The notes: generated by a model not told the origin, from the letters alone. A stretch of 64,000 nucleotides of DNA from Nicotiana tabacum (GCF_000715075.1 NC_134082.1:210251948-210315947), one strand, 5' to 3'. Positions 8,764 through 20,251 are shown, counted from the first letter of the stretch. Program-made: numbers and translations.

Positions 8764-11541
8764 TTACAAAGGGCTTGAAAGACGCCCCCACAAAAGGAAA
8801 ACAACCAAATACAAAAAACAAAAACCAATTATAAAGACTTCAAACCGCATCATCCCCCCATCACCAATGTCACCAGCATACTCATCGTCGTAGCAAGGGT
8901 CGGAGGCAAGCCCATCTAAGGCGTATTCATCATCATCCCTACCGGGCATATCAGGATCATAACCACATGCATCACGAGCTGCACGTGCCTTGACACGAAC
9001 ATCCTCGAATTCTGCCTCAGAAATCTTTCCAACCATCTTCAGAGACCTGTATACGTCAAGTTAGGCCTCAGCATGAACCCACATTTCATACAATTCCCGT
9101 GGCACATCGGGATTGGCAGAAGTATGATAAGTAGACGGTTGGGCCTGCTGTTGTGCCATCTCGGCTCTTAGGGTGTAAACCTGCTCATTCAGCTCAGACA
9201 GCTCCACCTCCAAACCCCCAATCCACTCCTCAAACCTTGCCTCCTTGATCGCCGAAGTTTCTTCCTCAATAGCTCGCTCAGACTTGCAAACACGAAGGGT
9301 GCCCCCTAGGGCTGCCGGCTCCGCCACACCGGCCATTCTGGCTTTCTCAGCACGGCCCAACTCTTCGACCCTGGTGCTTAACTCACCAATAAAGTTGGCC
9401 CTTGTCTCGCGTTGCTAGAGCTCGACCCTTAAAGACGCCACCTCCGCCTAAAGGTTAGTATTCTCGGGCATCACTCCCTTGCTTACCTCGATCTCATCCT
9501 TCTTAGCCCTCAGCGCCCCCTCAAGCACGATGCATCTGTTGATGGCCATCATAAGTTTCTCGTCCTTCTCCCTCAGTTCCTCATCTTTCTGCTTGAGCCC
9601 ATCGCGAAGCGTCTGAAACTGGTCATCCTCGCTAAGTAAGTTAACTAGCGTTTGCTGCTTAGAACGGTACTCTCTGTACTTGGATACCATCTTCTTGAAG
9701 AGGGTCATCCTTCGCTCTTCCCGCCGGTCACGCTCAATCTCCAAGATGAGTGTCTGACACGCAAAAGAAGACACGTTAGCAGAAGTAAACTACACATACG
9801 AAATGAACAAACTTAACATGGGAAAAGCAAGCTTATCCGCAAGGCCATGTTAGATATACCCAACAACAGATCTACATCCTTCAGTGTCTGTAGCATCCTG
9901 TTCTCAGAGTCGGTGCACAGAGGAGCGAAGGCCTGCACCGCCCATTTCGAGTTGACCAAGAGGTTATAATCTATGGGGATGACTATGTACTGATTAGGCC
10001 CCTCCGTCCTTATCTCCACTCAGGTGAACCTCTCTTCAAAAGCCCGCACCTCCTCAGGGTCGATATCGGAGCCCGAACCATCATTTTCTACGAGGACGGT
10101 TCTATCCCTCCCGTCCGCTAATGATGAGCCAACCCTAGCTGTTCGTGCAGGCTCCCCTCTATCGTAGGTCCCTTCAACCTCTAACGACCTTTCCTCCATG
10201 ACGATAGCCGGCGTGGGGGCAGCCTCAATGCCCAGTGAGGGCGCTGCTTCCACATCCAAAACAATGGGTCTTTCCGGCTCAGCATCAGCAGCACCGACCC
10301 TTCCGGCCTCCACCCTCTACTTTTTCCTCGGTACCGCCTCCTCCTCACCATGATACAACTCATCAATTAGGTGCAAGACGGGGTGATCAGAGGTCATAGC
10401 CGATGTAATGGCCGTCTGTGGGATGGAATCGCCCAACGGTGGAGCTAGAGCTTAACCCTCTCGTACGGACTCAACCAGTACAAATTGCATCCCAGTCAAA
10501 GAGACCACCTGGCGGAATATGGGCACCGGAGCCTTCGCCTTCTTGGAAGTTCGCCGACCTGGCACAAAAAAATCATGTTAAAAAAATGACAAAAGACGGT
10601 GATAAGCTATGACGAAGACGAAAGGGTCGTGGAAGTGAGAATCAAACTTATTAGATGAAGGCTTGGGCCTGACCGCTTGTTAAAGGACGCCCAGTCGCGA
10701 ATTCCCATAGTATGAGGTAAGACGCGAGTTACCCAGCCTTCAATGTCAAAAACCAGGAAAGGTAGGCGCCTATTAGCTGAAAGTAGAAAGACATGAGCGA
10801 GTCAGAAATAAAAAAAAAGGGTGGATAAACAAAATATATGACAGACGGTAAAAGACCCTTACGGTTGAAGTTCCACTGCTCGGGGAATCTGACTGGGTCC
10901 GCCACTACGTGCTCGATCCTGACGAAGAAGTAATTACACTAGAACCGGTGATTTGCCTTGTCATCCATCCGCATCACCAATATTTTAGTCCCACGGTGGC
11001 GAAGATGAATCAGCGTGCCTCTATAGAAACTAGGTGAGAATAGATGCAGCAGATGACAGATGTAGACCTCACAGCTGGCCAACTCTGCGAACTTCACAAA
11101 CATCAAAAAGACTTTATATAAGTAAGGGGAAAGTTATGCCGGGCAGACGCCATAAAAGCGGCAGAACTCCTCAGCTAGTGGGGAAAGAGGAAGAGGGTAA
11201 CCCACCAAAAACAGGTAAGCGTAGAATGCACAATACCCAGGCCAGTGGACTTGTATCACATCGTTCCTCGCTGGAATAATATCGACGTGAGTAGGGATAC
11301 GAAATTTAGACCGGAGGGCGGATATTTATTTCGACCCCATATCAGATAGTACCTGCTCAAGAGCAGGGGTGGACTCTTTTGGGAAGTCATTTCTGACCGA
11401 CTGTTTCTGGGGAACAACCTCCTCCACGGTGGGAAAACTTTCGTCTTCCGCAACCGTGGGCTCATCGCCACCGGAAGGCATGACCACCGACAATGGGGTG
11501 GCATCGAAGACTATGTCAGAAGTGTGAGGGGAGTTTGCCAT
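8764..11541 (-). pseudogene. Element A antisense accessory ORF (Transposase_28-type N-terminus plus coiled coil)
   Basis: Antisense to pol, between the tandem array and the 3' LTR. Start chosen at ATG 11541 (MANSPHTSDIVFDATPL), about 170 bp below a TATA box. After a short acidic leader comes a globular region at about 11330-10860 (ALRSKFRIPTHVDIIPARND, HWPGYCAFYAYPFLVGYPLP), which I recognise as the 'putative gypsy type transposon' domain. Next come an acidic low-complexity region (10313-10020) and long coiled coils (9753-9061, e.g. LKQKDEELREKDEKLMMAIN). The C-terminus is YDPDMPGRDDDEY. An 83-nt intron (9754-9836) is inferred from the copy in element B; its donor here is AT instead of GT. 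Several stops (near 9450, 9060, 10020, 11328) make it a pseudogene. The protein's role is unknown; the family reading is from memory. Confidence 0.7.
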
Positions 11542-11710
11542 TTCTGCAGTAACGTGTATATGTTAGAGCCGGAAAGAGAGTATCAACGGGAAAAGAAACC
11601 AGAAGCTAGAGCTAAAAGGCGAAAGAAGGGTTAGAGAAGAAGCAGAAGAACAAGCAAAGTGCAAATGGAATATGAAGTGCGAAAGTTTCATTTGTGAATC
11701 CCCCTTCCTC

Positions 11711-11718
11711 TATTTATA
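11711..11718 (-). promoter_or_regulatory. TATA box of the element A antisense ORF
   Basis: The minus strand reads CATATAAATAGAGGAAGG about 170 bp upstream of ATG 11541. The same motif (CTATAAATAGAGGAAA) occurs at the same spacing in element B, which supports a real promoter for the accessory ORF independent of the LTR. Confidence 0.65.
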
Positions 11719-12001
11719 TGATATTGTGGCGTCCAAATTGATGCAAGGAACTGTCAGTGACACCAAAATTGAAGCAACAAAGGCACTGGAAACAACGCAT
11801 TGCATCAGAAAGATGCGTAATGATGACGTGTGTGGCCATGACATCATCCTATGTCAGCCACGCCAACCACAACCTTTGAGCCGATCCGTCATCAATTCAA
11901 CATCGATCAATTCAGCTAATTCACCACGGCGGGATTTCTTGTGATCAGATGCAGATAAAATCCACTCATCGAGGACGACCTCAATAAGCGAAGAGACTAA
12001 C

Positions 12002-12580
12002 TGTATGGGTCAAAATTAGGGAAAGTTTAGTGAATGCAAATGGACGAGCTAAGGCCGAGGCCGAATCCAAGCATGGCCCAGTGGCGAGGAATCGCCCAGA
12101 GAGAGGTCAGTGCCAAGGTCGAGTAGAGAACGAACATCGACAACAATTTAATATTCTTAGGATTATGAATAGGAATATTCCATTGAATATTCCCCAAATT
12201 GTATTTATTTTAGGATTTTCTAAGAATATCCCTTATAAATAGGGAGAGGTAGGGAACAAAAAAGGGGGCTTCGGGACTCTTCTAAGAAGAACATCTTGTA
12301 AATGGTTGACTATCAAGAATATACAAAAAGCTTGTCTTGTCACATTCCTCTTTTATTCACAAGATCCAAGAACACTTTGTTCATTTCCATAGTTTGTTGT
12401 CACACGCTATTGTTAGAAGAGGGAATCATCCAACCCATTCAATATTTGGGTGACAAATTCTTTCTTATTACATTTAATGTCATTTGTCACATTTATTGCA
12501 TGTTTTCATTCTCACATTTATTGATAATCATTGAGCATTAACTTGGCATTTGTTGACTTGAACACGATTCCGTACCATCA
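12002..12580 (+). repeat. 3' LTR of element A
   Basis: Begins TGTATGGGTCAAAATTAGGG directly after the purine-rich GCGAAGAGACTAAC. Element B's LTR begins TGTATAGGTCAAAAT after GGAGGGACTAAC, which confirms this edge. It has its own TATA (CTTATAAATAGGGAG near 12233) and a likely leader. The right end at ACCATCA (12580) is inferred from a TG...CA fit only; no partner LTR is in the window. Confidence 0.65.
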
Positions 12581-13409
12581 AAATTTTCGAACTTCAGATT
12601 TAGGATTTATTATATTTAACTAGGATTCACTATTTATCTACTTATTAAATTAGTTTAACAAAAAGGGCCTACAACTTTTTGGTCAAATAGTTTTTTGAAA
12701 AAATAATAATAATTGAAGAGAATGGTCAAAAGTTTATACTACCAAGCAATTCCATGAACTTAAGGCATTCCAATAATGGAAAGTTAGGAACGTTACAATT
12801 TAAGTTAGAGAATTGACATAACTTCAAACTTCCACCAAAGTACACATATAGTATGAGTAACAAAGTTTTGACGTATTCGTTGTGCATTCAGTGAAATTCC
12901 TTAAATTTTATTCGGCGGCCTCTAAGTTATTTCATTTATAACTGCTATAAAACAAGGAGTCTCCAACATTTTATACTTCCTAAATCAAAAGTGTTTTTGT
13001 AAAGTCATTACTCATTACTGCTTAAAAAATTATAAAGTAATGTAAGAATATTAAAGGGTTTTTTGATTTTAGCCAAGTCATTCGAAAATTAGTAATGCAA
13101 TGAGTGTAATTTACATATTATTTCTTGTTAGACCTTTTGTAAGATGTAGTAGGGAGCTACTTCCTTCAGGAGAATTAATGCATGTTCTTCTTCTCGTAAT
13201 ATGAATAAACATTACTAGTGCAGAATATATCGAAAATATGTAACTACTTCTCAAACAAAATCAAAAGGTTGGTCTCTATACTAGGATAATCTTTTGTCTT
13301 TTTAGTTATTTTAATCAATATTAATAATTTTTCTATTTTATTCTATATTTTATTTTTTTTAAAATTAATAATGCATAACTTTCACATAACTTCTGTGAAA
13401 CTTAAACAA
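12581..13409. other. AT-rich intergenic DNA
   Basis: About 830 bp with no open frame of note, no recognised repeat termini and no RNA gene that I can see. It separates the 3' LTR of element A from the Helitron terminus. Confidence 0.6.
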
Positions 13410-14079
13410 CTAGCTTTAGAGTACGCGCGTTGCGTGTGTACTTCATATTAGTGAATATAATTTTATTAAAATTATACAAATATTATTAACCTATGTAATT
13501 GAGTTAATAAAGTAAAATTTAAAAAAGCACGAGCTCTTGAAAATGATGAATATTGATAGTATAGAGTTAACTTAATAAAAAAAAATTATGTACTGCACAT
13601 AAACTTATTTTAATGTCTTATCATGATTTTGGTATATGAATTGTGCATTTGCTTTAGTTGCTCGACATGACAAGAATAATATGCTAACTCGTACTGAAAT
13701 ATATCTTGCAACAATATTATATTCTCAGTGGCCTTAAAAAATAAATTTTATTTGCTCAAGTACGTAATATAATTTTTATCTTGTTCCTTATTGAAAATCA
13801 AACTGAAAAATGCAAAAAATAAAAAAAGCCTCTATATTATTAGGTTTAATTATCATATGAACAATTCAATCGGATGGATATTGTTTAAACCCAACTACAT
13901 GTATTTCTGGAAAAAATAAAACAATTGTCGTAAAAATTAAGGTAAAAAATTAATATTATTATTATTATCTTAACCAACATAAAGGTATCGTTATGTAATA
14001 TAATTCTCAAAAGGTATAAAAATCTATTAACATTTCATGTATTGTGCATTCAGATAAATCATTATAAAAACTTTGTAGT

Positions 14080-14550
14080 TGTAAATGCCTAATTTTCGCC
14101 TTATATATATATATATATAATATGTATGTGTGTATGTGTGTGTGTTTGTTCTTATTTGTGTATGTATAGGTTTTAAGAGTTGAGTAATGGTTTGATAAAT
14201 GAGGTAGGGATTGGGCTAGTGTAATTTAATTAAAATTGTGCCAAAATTGGCCCAAATTTTGAGCCCAAAGAGCCCAAATCCGGGCCAAAAGGGGGCTGCC
14301 AAGAAGAGCTTAAAACGACGTAGTTTTGTCTTGAAACTACGTCGTTTTGGTTAAGTGACAAGATTCAATCTCATCCACCCATCTTGATTTAATCCAACAG
14401 TCCTAGTTTGATCTTCATCCTAGGTATATAAAGCCTAAAATCCCCAAAAATTTGCCCCATTTCCCCTTATTTCCTCTCTCTTCTTTCCCTCTCATCACTC
14501 TCTCTTCTCTCTCCCCCCAAGTCGTCGTCGCTGCCGGAAAACCCCCACCG
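14080..14550 (+). repeat. Truncated 5' LTR of element C
   Basis: Matches the first part of the 3' LTR (from 20252). From about 14160 to 14550 I see a single substitution by eye, at the T/C in CCAAG(T/C)CGTCG. Microsatellite differences lie at the start. Similarity stops at CCCCACCGG; the following internal sequence ATTCTGCGTCATGATATGTA is unrelated to the LTR. It carries a TATA box (TATATAAA, 14425-14432) and an upstream 16-bp inverted repeat (14311-14348). Confidence 0.85.
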
Positions 14551-14719
14551 GATTCTGCGTCATGATATGTAGGCAATCCATATCGGATTCGATCACATCC
14601 ATAAACACATTGAGTGAAAAAATAAACATAAAGAAGAAGAAAAGAAGAAAAAATATTGAAAAAAAAAAGGAAAAAAAGATTAAAAAAAAGTGAGAGAAAA
14701 AGTAGAGAAGAGGAAGCCA

Positions 14720-15380
14720 TGATAGCTTGTAGCTCGAGGGGGCACCACATGTCATTCAACCAATCATACATGCTTCCTAATGTCCTACAACACCATTATC
14801 CCCATCAAGATGTTGCTTATGCCGTGGCACTGCCTCCCTATGCGGTAATGAATGCGCAACCTTGTACTCTGCCATAATATTATCGAGCTCCACCTCCCAG
14901 AAATGCCCATCCTTACCAAGCTCCATATAATCCTCAACCAAATGATCCCCAATACAATCCTCGCCCAAAGAGAGCCTTTCAGAAAGAATCAGTTCACCCC
15001 TATTGGTGAATCATATTCAAGCTTGTTCCAAAAACTAATCATGCTAGATCTATTGCAGCCAGTGGCCCCGAATCAGCCGAACCCCAAGCCCCCCTTGCAC
15101 TGAGCTGATGTTAGATGTGAATAACACTCTGGAGCAGTGGGACACAGTACAGAGGACCGTTGGACCCTCAAAAGGGCAGTTGAAGATTTGATTGAAGCTG
15201 AAAGAATATTTTTTCAGAATGAAAAAGCTCTTGATGTGATGAACAATCTGTCGCCTGCACACAACAGCAAGCCAATAGCCGGAATAATTTGTGAATATGA
15301 GGAATTTGATCCGGCACTAAAGACCGTTGCAGCCATTACCGAGACAGAAGAAAAGCCAAAAAATAGTCGTCAAGCCTGAA
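14720..15380 (+). pseudogene. Element C gag remnant
   Basis: Fragments in two frames. A Pro/Tyr/Asn-rich stretch (YRAPPPRNAHPYQAPYNPQP) leads to FTPIGESYSSLFQKL, then a zinc-knuckle-like region around 15115-15170 and LKRAVEDLIEAERIFFQNEK. In the knuckle an in-frame TAA falls just after the first Cys (C-E-stop-H), and the position where I expect a second Cys reads Arg (TEDRW). Stops and a frame change mean no intact capsid or nucleocapsid protein. It ends near EEKPKNSRQA, followed by non-coding DNA. Confidence 0.75.
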
Positions 15381-15739
15381 AGTTCCCGGTCAGACGGGAG
15401 TCTTGGTAGCCAGTCTTGCTATCCTTTCTGCTTTTGGATTATTTCAGGTGTAACCTGGATGTTTTACGTTGTTATCTTACTTCTGACATAAACCCTTTTA
15501 TCTTAAAAAAATCAAATGAAATTAATATTTCATTGTCTAGGAATGTCTCTTTTCTTAATCTTGTCACTTTTCTTATTCTCTTTTGAGTTCTATTAATGCA
15601 GATTTTAATGACATGACATGCTTGCAGACTTCATGCCCAGATCCTAAAATGTTATCAGACCCCGAAATAATGAATCACGAAGCAGAATGTATTGAAGATA
15701 AGGCTTATAATGAAATATACAGAGAATTGGAATATTAAG

Positions 15740-16200
15740 TAAACAAAGTCCAAATGAAACCGCCCTTACGTGATTGGTTTATGGCATTGAAGCCATGATA
15801 CTAGCAGGAGTTGAAATTTCATCTTTTTGGATCCTTGTTGAAACCGAGATCAAGGATCACAATTGTGTCAAAATCCGATTAAAATGGTTTATTTGAATGG
15901 CTGAAAAATGGTTAGTTGCGATCTGCCACAAGCAGTTGTACCAACAAAGAATGGCTCATGCCTATAACAAGAAAGTGGGTTTCAGAAAATTTGAAGTAGG
16001 GCAACTCATGCTGAGATGTATCCTCCCGCATCATGAAGAAGCTGAAGGAATGTTTGCTCTAAAATTGGAAAAGGTCTATATATTATAACAAGAGTCTAGC
16101 CAAAATGAGCGTTGTATTTAGGCTACATCGAAGAAAATGTCCTCGATACAACTGTCAATGCGGATGCAATCCAAAGGTATTATGTTTAACTCCCTGCGCA
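15740..16200 (+). pseudogene. Element C integrase C-terminal remnant
   Basis: After non-coding sequence the plus strand resumes homology to the pol end: PPLRDW (about 15760), then LYQQRMAHAYNKKVGFRKFE, VGQLMLRCILPHHEEAEG, and a damaged tail near 16150-16190 (NADA/YYV-like). The catalytic core is deleted. It marks the pol/3' UTR boundary in this element. Confidence 0.75.
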
Positions 16201-16319
16201 ACATTAATATTCTCTGATTGGGATGACGAAGGCTTTCATTCTCGCTACCCAAACACCATCAACCCTTTTTGCCAACCCTTTGAGCCGGTTACCTTTCTTT
16301 GATTATCCTCTTTGGAACC

Positions 16320-17760
16320 TAAAGGTGTTATTGAAAAAAAATAAAATGAAAAATGAAAAGAAAAAAAATCAAAACAAGTTCAAGTCATCCTGAACTACGT
16401 TCAACTTGATTCCAAAAGGATACGTAGGCAGCCTCTCTCTGGGGTTCAGTCACACCAAAATAAAAATCCAAATTCCCCCAAAAGTGAAACTAGGGCAGAT
16501 GTTGTAATGGTCCGGTGATGATCCCGCATGAATGGTTCCAAAGTTGTAATTCGATCCAAATCATTTTTACCCAAATCCTTTCAAGTCCTTCCGATCAATC
16601 GATGAGAATGTTCAAGGATCAGAGAATACGGCTACTTGGATCCGATGCAATAAAAATGAGAGAAATAAAATGAGAGAGTCTTATTGGTAAAAATCCACAC
16701 AGGCACCATGAGGCGATAGTAAGCAGAGAAATGAAAAATGAGAGAGTCTTGTCAGTGAAAACTCGTAGAGAGCACTATAAGGCGAGAAGAGAAATGAGAG
16801 AGGTCAGCTCGTGAAAACCCACAAAGGGCGCCCCTGATCGAAAAGAGGATCCTCACAGCCATCGGCACCGACAGAGTCCTGACAAGGTTTCTCGATTTTA
16901 AGGTAAAAACTGTGATGAATTTCTGAGAGTCCGACGGTTTACACGGATCAGGCATCCAGTCCAAAAGGCATGTCATGTTCATTGAAGTCCGCATATACTC
17001 CAGATAAGTCCTTCTTTCCTTTCCCCGAAAGGGATACTTCTTTTTTTAAACTCATTCTCCATTCCATTGTTTGTTTTCTTTGAATCCCTTTCGGTCTAAC
17101 ACTATTCCGAAACTAAGACAAAGAAAGGATGCCAAGACTGATTTATAGGGTTCTCATTTAGCGCGAGCTAATGTGCAGAAAGGCACCCAGCCTCGTCACG
17201 GGCATTAAGTCGACCCCGACTAGCCATGATGGCCGATGCTTCGAAATCAAAACTCTTGGAAAGAGAAAATCAAATGGAGCACCTATAAAGGCAAATGAAG
17301 TTGAAAAGGTTGAGTCCCACGTGGCTAACCGTCTCGGAAAAGAGTTGAAAAGGCCAAGGTACCCCAAATGCTTTGAATTTGAAGTTGGGAGAATGAAGCC
17401 AGAAAAGAAAGGCCTACGAAGGTGAAATAAAGTTGGAAAAGGTTAAGTCCCACACGACTAGCCGTTGCAGCAAAGTCTAAGGAGCCAAAAGTTCCCCAAT
17501 GCTCCGAAGAAAAGAAAAGAAAAAAATGATGAAAAAAAAACAATATAAAAAAAAGAAAAAAAAGAAGTTAGAAGGGAAAGGCCTGCGAAGGCAAGATAAA
17601 GTCGAAAAGGTTGAGTTCCACCGACCAATCATCATGACAAATTCTGGAAAAGCCAGAGTTTTTCCAGAGTCAGAAAGGCAATTAGTATTTAGGAAGCAAC
17701 CAGTTGCAGTTAAAAGGGCCGAGACCAAGTGATCAAAACAACCAAGGCCATAAAATTAAC
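16320..17760 (+). repeat. Element C 3' UTR with degenerate sub-repeats
   Basis: Non-coding. Around 16660-16830 a unit of roughly 70 bp recurs (ATGAGAGAGTCTT ... TGAAAACYC ... GGCGA). Around 17290-17640 a looser unit recurs three times with the marker AAAAGGTTGAGTCCCAC or a near match, spaced about 130 and 170 bp. The short open frames here are purine-run artefacts. Long, repeat-bearing 3' UTRs are typical of Tat-lineage elements. Confidence 0.6.
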
Positions 17761-18045
17761 TACCGTTTCAAACTAACAATTGTTCTTTGTTTAAAAACAT
17801 GAAACAGGTGCAATCCAAAGCAACTTTGCGAGAAGCAGGTGCAACCAAAGAGAAACTGCGCAAGGGCTAGAAACAGCTTTACAGCAATAATCAATCCAAA
17901 AAGGAAGTCCCCTCCAAATTCTTTCCCGCATTCCATGAAATAAAGAACAAAAAAAAAACGAACGTCACCAAACGTAAGATCCTTAAACTCTCCATTTTTC
18001 TATTTTCAGCATGCATCACTATTGTTCACACCTCCCATTTTCATA

Positions 18046-19355
18046 GCTTAACTCAGGTAGAACCATTTCGCCTAGGGGGATCCAACTCATAGTTCCGGGT
18101 AGAAGTACTCTTCGCTCAGGTTGTTTTTACGCAGCTTAACCCAGGTAGAACCTTTTCGCCTAGGGGGATCCAGCTCCATAGTTCCGGGTAGAAGTACCAT
18201 TCGCTCAGGGTGTTTTACGTAGCTTAACCCAGGAAGAACAGTTTCGCCTAGGGGGATCCAGCTCATAGTTTCCGGGTAGAAGTACTCTTCGCTCAGGGTG
18301 TTTTACGTAGCTTAACCCAGGTAGAACCTTTTCGCCTAGGGGGATCCAACTCATAGTTTCCGTTAGAAGTACTCTTCGCTCAGGTTGTTTTACATTAGCT
18401 TAACCCAGGTAGAACTTTTTCGCCTAGGGGATCCAGCTCATAGTTTCCAGGTAGAAGTATTCTTCGCTCAGGGTATTTTACGTAGCTTAACCCAGGTAGA
18501 ACCATTTCGCCTAGGGGGATCCAGCTCATAGTTTCCGGGTAGAAGTACTCTTCGCTCAGGTTGTTTTATGCAGCTTAACCCGGGTAGAACCTTTTCGCCT
18601 AGAGGGATCCAGTTCATAGTTCCGGGTAGAAGTACTCTTCGCTCAGGTTGTTTTTACGCAGCTTAACCCAGGTAGAACCTTTTCGCCTAAGGGGATCCAG
18701 CTCATAGTTCCGGGTAGAAGTACTCTTCGCTCAGGTTGTTTTTACGCAGCTTAACCCAGGTAGAACCTTTTCGCTCAGGTTGTTTTTACGTAGCTTAACT
18801 CAAGTAGAATCGTTTCACCTAGAGGGATCCAACTCATAGTTCTGGGTAGAAGTACTCTTCGCTCAGGTTGTTTTTACGCAGTTTAACTCAGGTAGAATCC
18901 TTTCGCCTAGGGGGATCTAGCTCATAGTTTCCGGGTAGAAGTACTCTTCGCTCAGGGTGTTTTACGTAGCTTAACCCAGGTAAAACTTTTTCGCTTATGG
19001 GGATCCAGCTCATAGTTCAGGGTAGAAGTACTCTTCTCTTAGGGTGTTTTACGTAGCTTAACCCAGGTAGAACCTTTTTCGCCTAGGGGGATCCAGCTCA
19101 TAGTTCCGGGTAGAAGTACTCTTCTCTCAGGGTATTTTACGTAGCTTAACTCAGGTAGAACCGTTTCGCCTAGGGGGATCTAGCTCATAGTTTCCGGGTA
19201 GAAGTACTCTTCGTTCATGGTGTTTTACGTAGCTTAACCCAGGTAGAACCGTTTCGCCTAGGGGGATCCAGTTCGTAGTACCAGGTAAAAGTAATCTTCG
19301 CTCAGTTTGTTTAATACAGTTTAACTCAGATCAAACCTTTTTTCACCTAGAAGGA
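18046..19355 (+). repeat. 88-bp tandem array in the element C 3' UTR
   Basis: About 15 head-to-tail units starting GCTTAACCCAGGTAGAACC, with starts at 18046, 18134, 18222, 18310, 18398, 18485, 18573, 18661, 18749, 18793, 18881, 18969, 19056, 19144, 19232 and 19319. Spacing is 87-88 bp except for one 44-bp half unit (18749 to 18793). Each unit holds CGCCTAGGGGGATCC and GGGTAGAAGTACTCTTCGCT. There are no spacers and no coding frame, so it is satellite-like. Confidence 0.95.
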
Positions 19356-20235
19356 TTCAACACTTTATCAATAATACATGGTGCTAACACCCGATTCTAT
19401 TTCCTTCTAGTAAGAGAAGGTACCAGCCCCTGATTACATTTCCTTTCAGTAGTACGGGGTACTGATCCCTGGTTACACAATCATTCGTTACCAAATTTTA
19501 TCCCTTTTTAGCTAGTTTTTACTACTATTTCTGTCTGCCTTTTCAATAAATTAGATAATTTACAGATTTCCCTAATAACTCACAAAATTTTTCTAGTGCT
19601 AGACTGGGGCAGAAAAATTTTGTTCGTTTTTGTTTGTCTTTGATTGCTTTGTAGGCTCTCCTGTATAGCACAAGTGACGATTAAAGCTTGCAGTTTCAGT
19701 TTCTCATCAGATCCTTCGATCACAAGATAGTCGGAGTTTAGCTTTGATAATGTGTCAACAGCCCAGCTTCTCGAGATTCATCTTCTCAAATTCTGATCCA
19801 GAAAGCAAGCCATCGAGATTGAGTCATAATCTTTTCTTTAAAAGAATTAAGATCCAATCTAAGGTCAACACAAGCGAGCAGGTCAAGAATCAAGATTTGA
19901 CTCCGGAAGACACGTGGATAGGAATTTTTGTACTCTTAGTTTGCAGACATATGTAGTGCTCTTCTCTTTTTCTTTTGATGTAAGAAGCAGTAACGGTAAG
20001 AGTAACAACAACATCAGCAGCAACAACAGTCTTAACTCCAGTGTCTGGTAGTCCCACCTACCAAATTTTTCCAGAACTACACTGACCTGATTCCTTTATA
20101 GTCAAGGATATGTAGGCAACCTCAGAAGCAAGGTTCGGTCACCACCTTTTTCAAAATGCTTCCACTAGAGTGAATGTGAGCAAAAATTATCCATGACATT
20201 TATTTGTCTTTGTACGAAAACTCTTCATGTTCTCG
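19356..20235 (+). other. Element C distal 3' UTR
   Basis: About 880 bp between the 88-bp array and the polypurine tract. It includes GGATATGTAGGCAACCTCAG (about 20106), similar to GATACGTAGGCAGCCTC at about 16420 and GATATGTAGGCAATCC at about 14565. This is a recurring motif of the family. I see no gene here. Confidence 0.55.
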
Positions 20236-20251
20236 AGCAAAGAGGGGCAGC
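20236..20251 (+). other. Polypurine tract of element C
   Basis: AGCAAAGAGGGGCAGC immediately before the 3' LTR start TGTAAATG. Purine-rich with a G run, at the position required for plus-strand priming. Confidence 0.75.

Larger units (their letters stand above)
5147..12580 (+). mobile_element. Element A: Tat-lineage Ty3/gypsy retrotransposon, 3' part
   Basis: Plus-strand order: RT (cut by the Athila insertion), RNase H, a second archaeal-type RNase H, integrase, a TTCGA tandem array, an antisense accessory ORF, a polypurine tract, then the 3' LTR. The second RNase H and the antisense ORF between pol and the 3' LTR are features described for the plant Tat lineage. The 5' half must lie on the far side of the Athila insertion, outside the window. 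Many stops and frameshifts mark an old copy. Confidence 0.8.

Noticed and set aside
14415..14771. 118-codon Phe/Leu-rich minus-strand frame
   Set aside because: Reads through the pyrimidine-rich LTR leader and purine runs; starts and stops have no homologue in the second LTR copy's context.
18046..19355. Regular repeat array that could resemble CRISPR
   Set aside because: The whole 88-bp unit is repeated with no unique spacers, in a plant retrotransposon 3' UTR. It is a tandem repeat.
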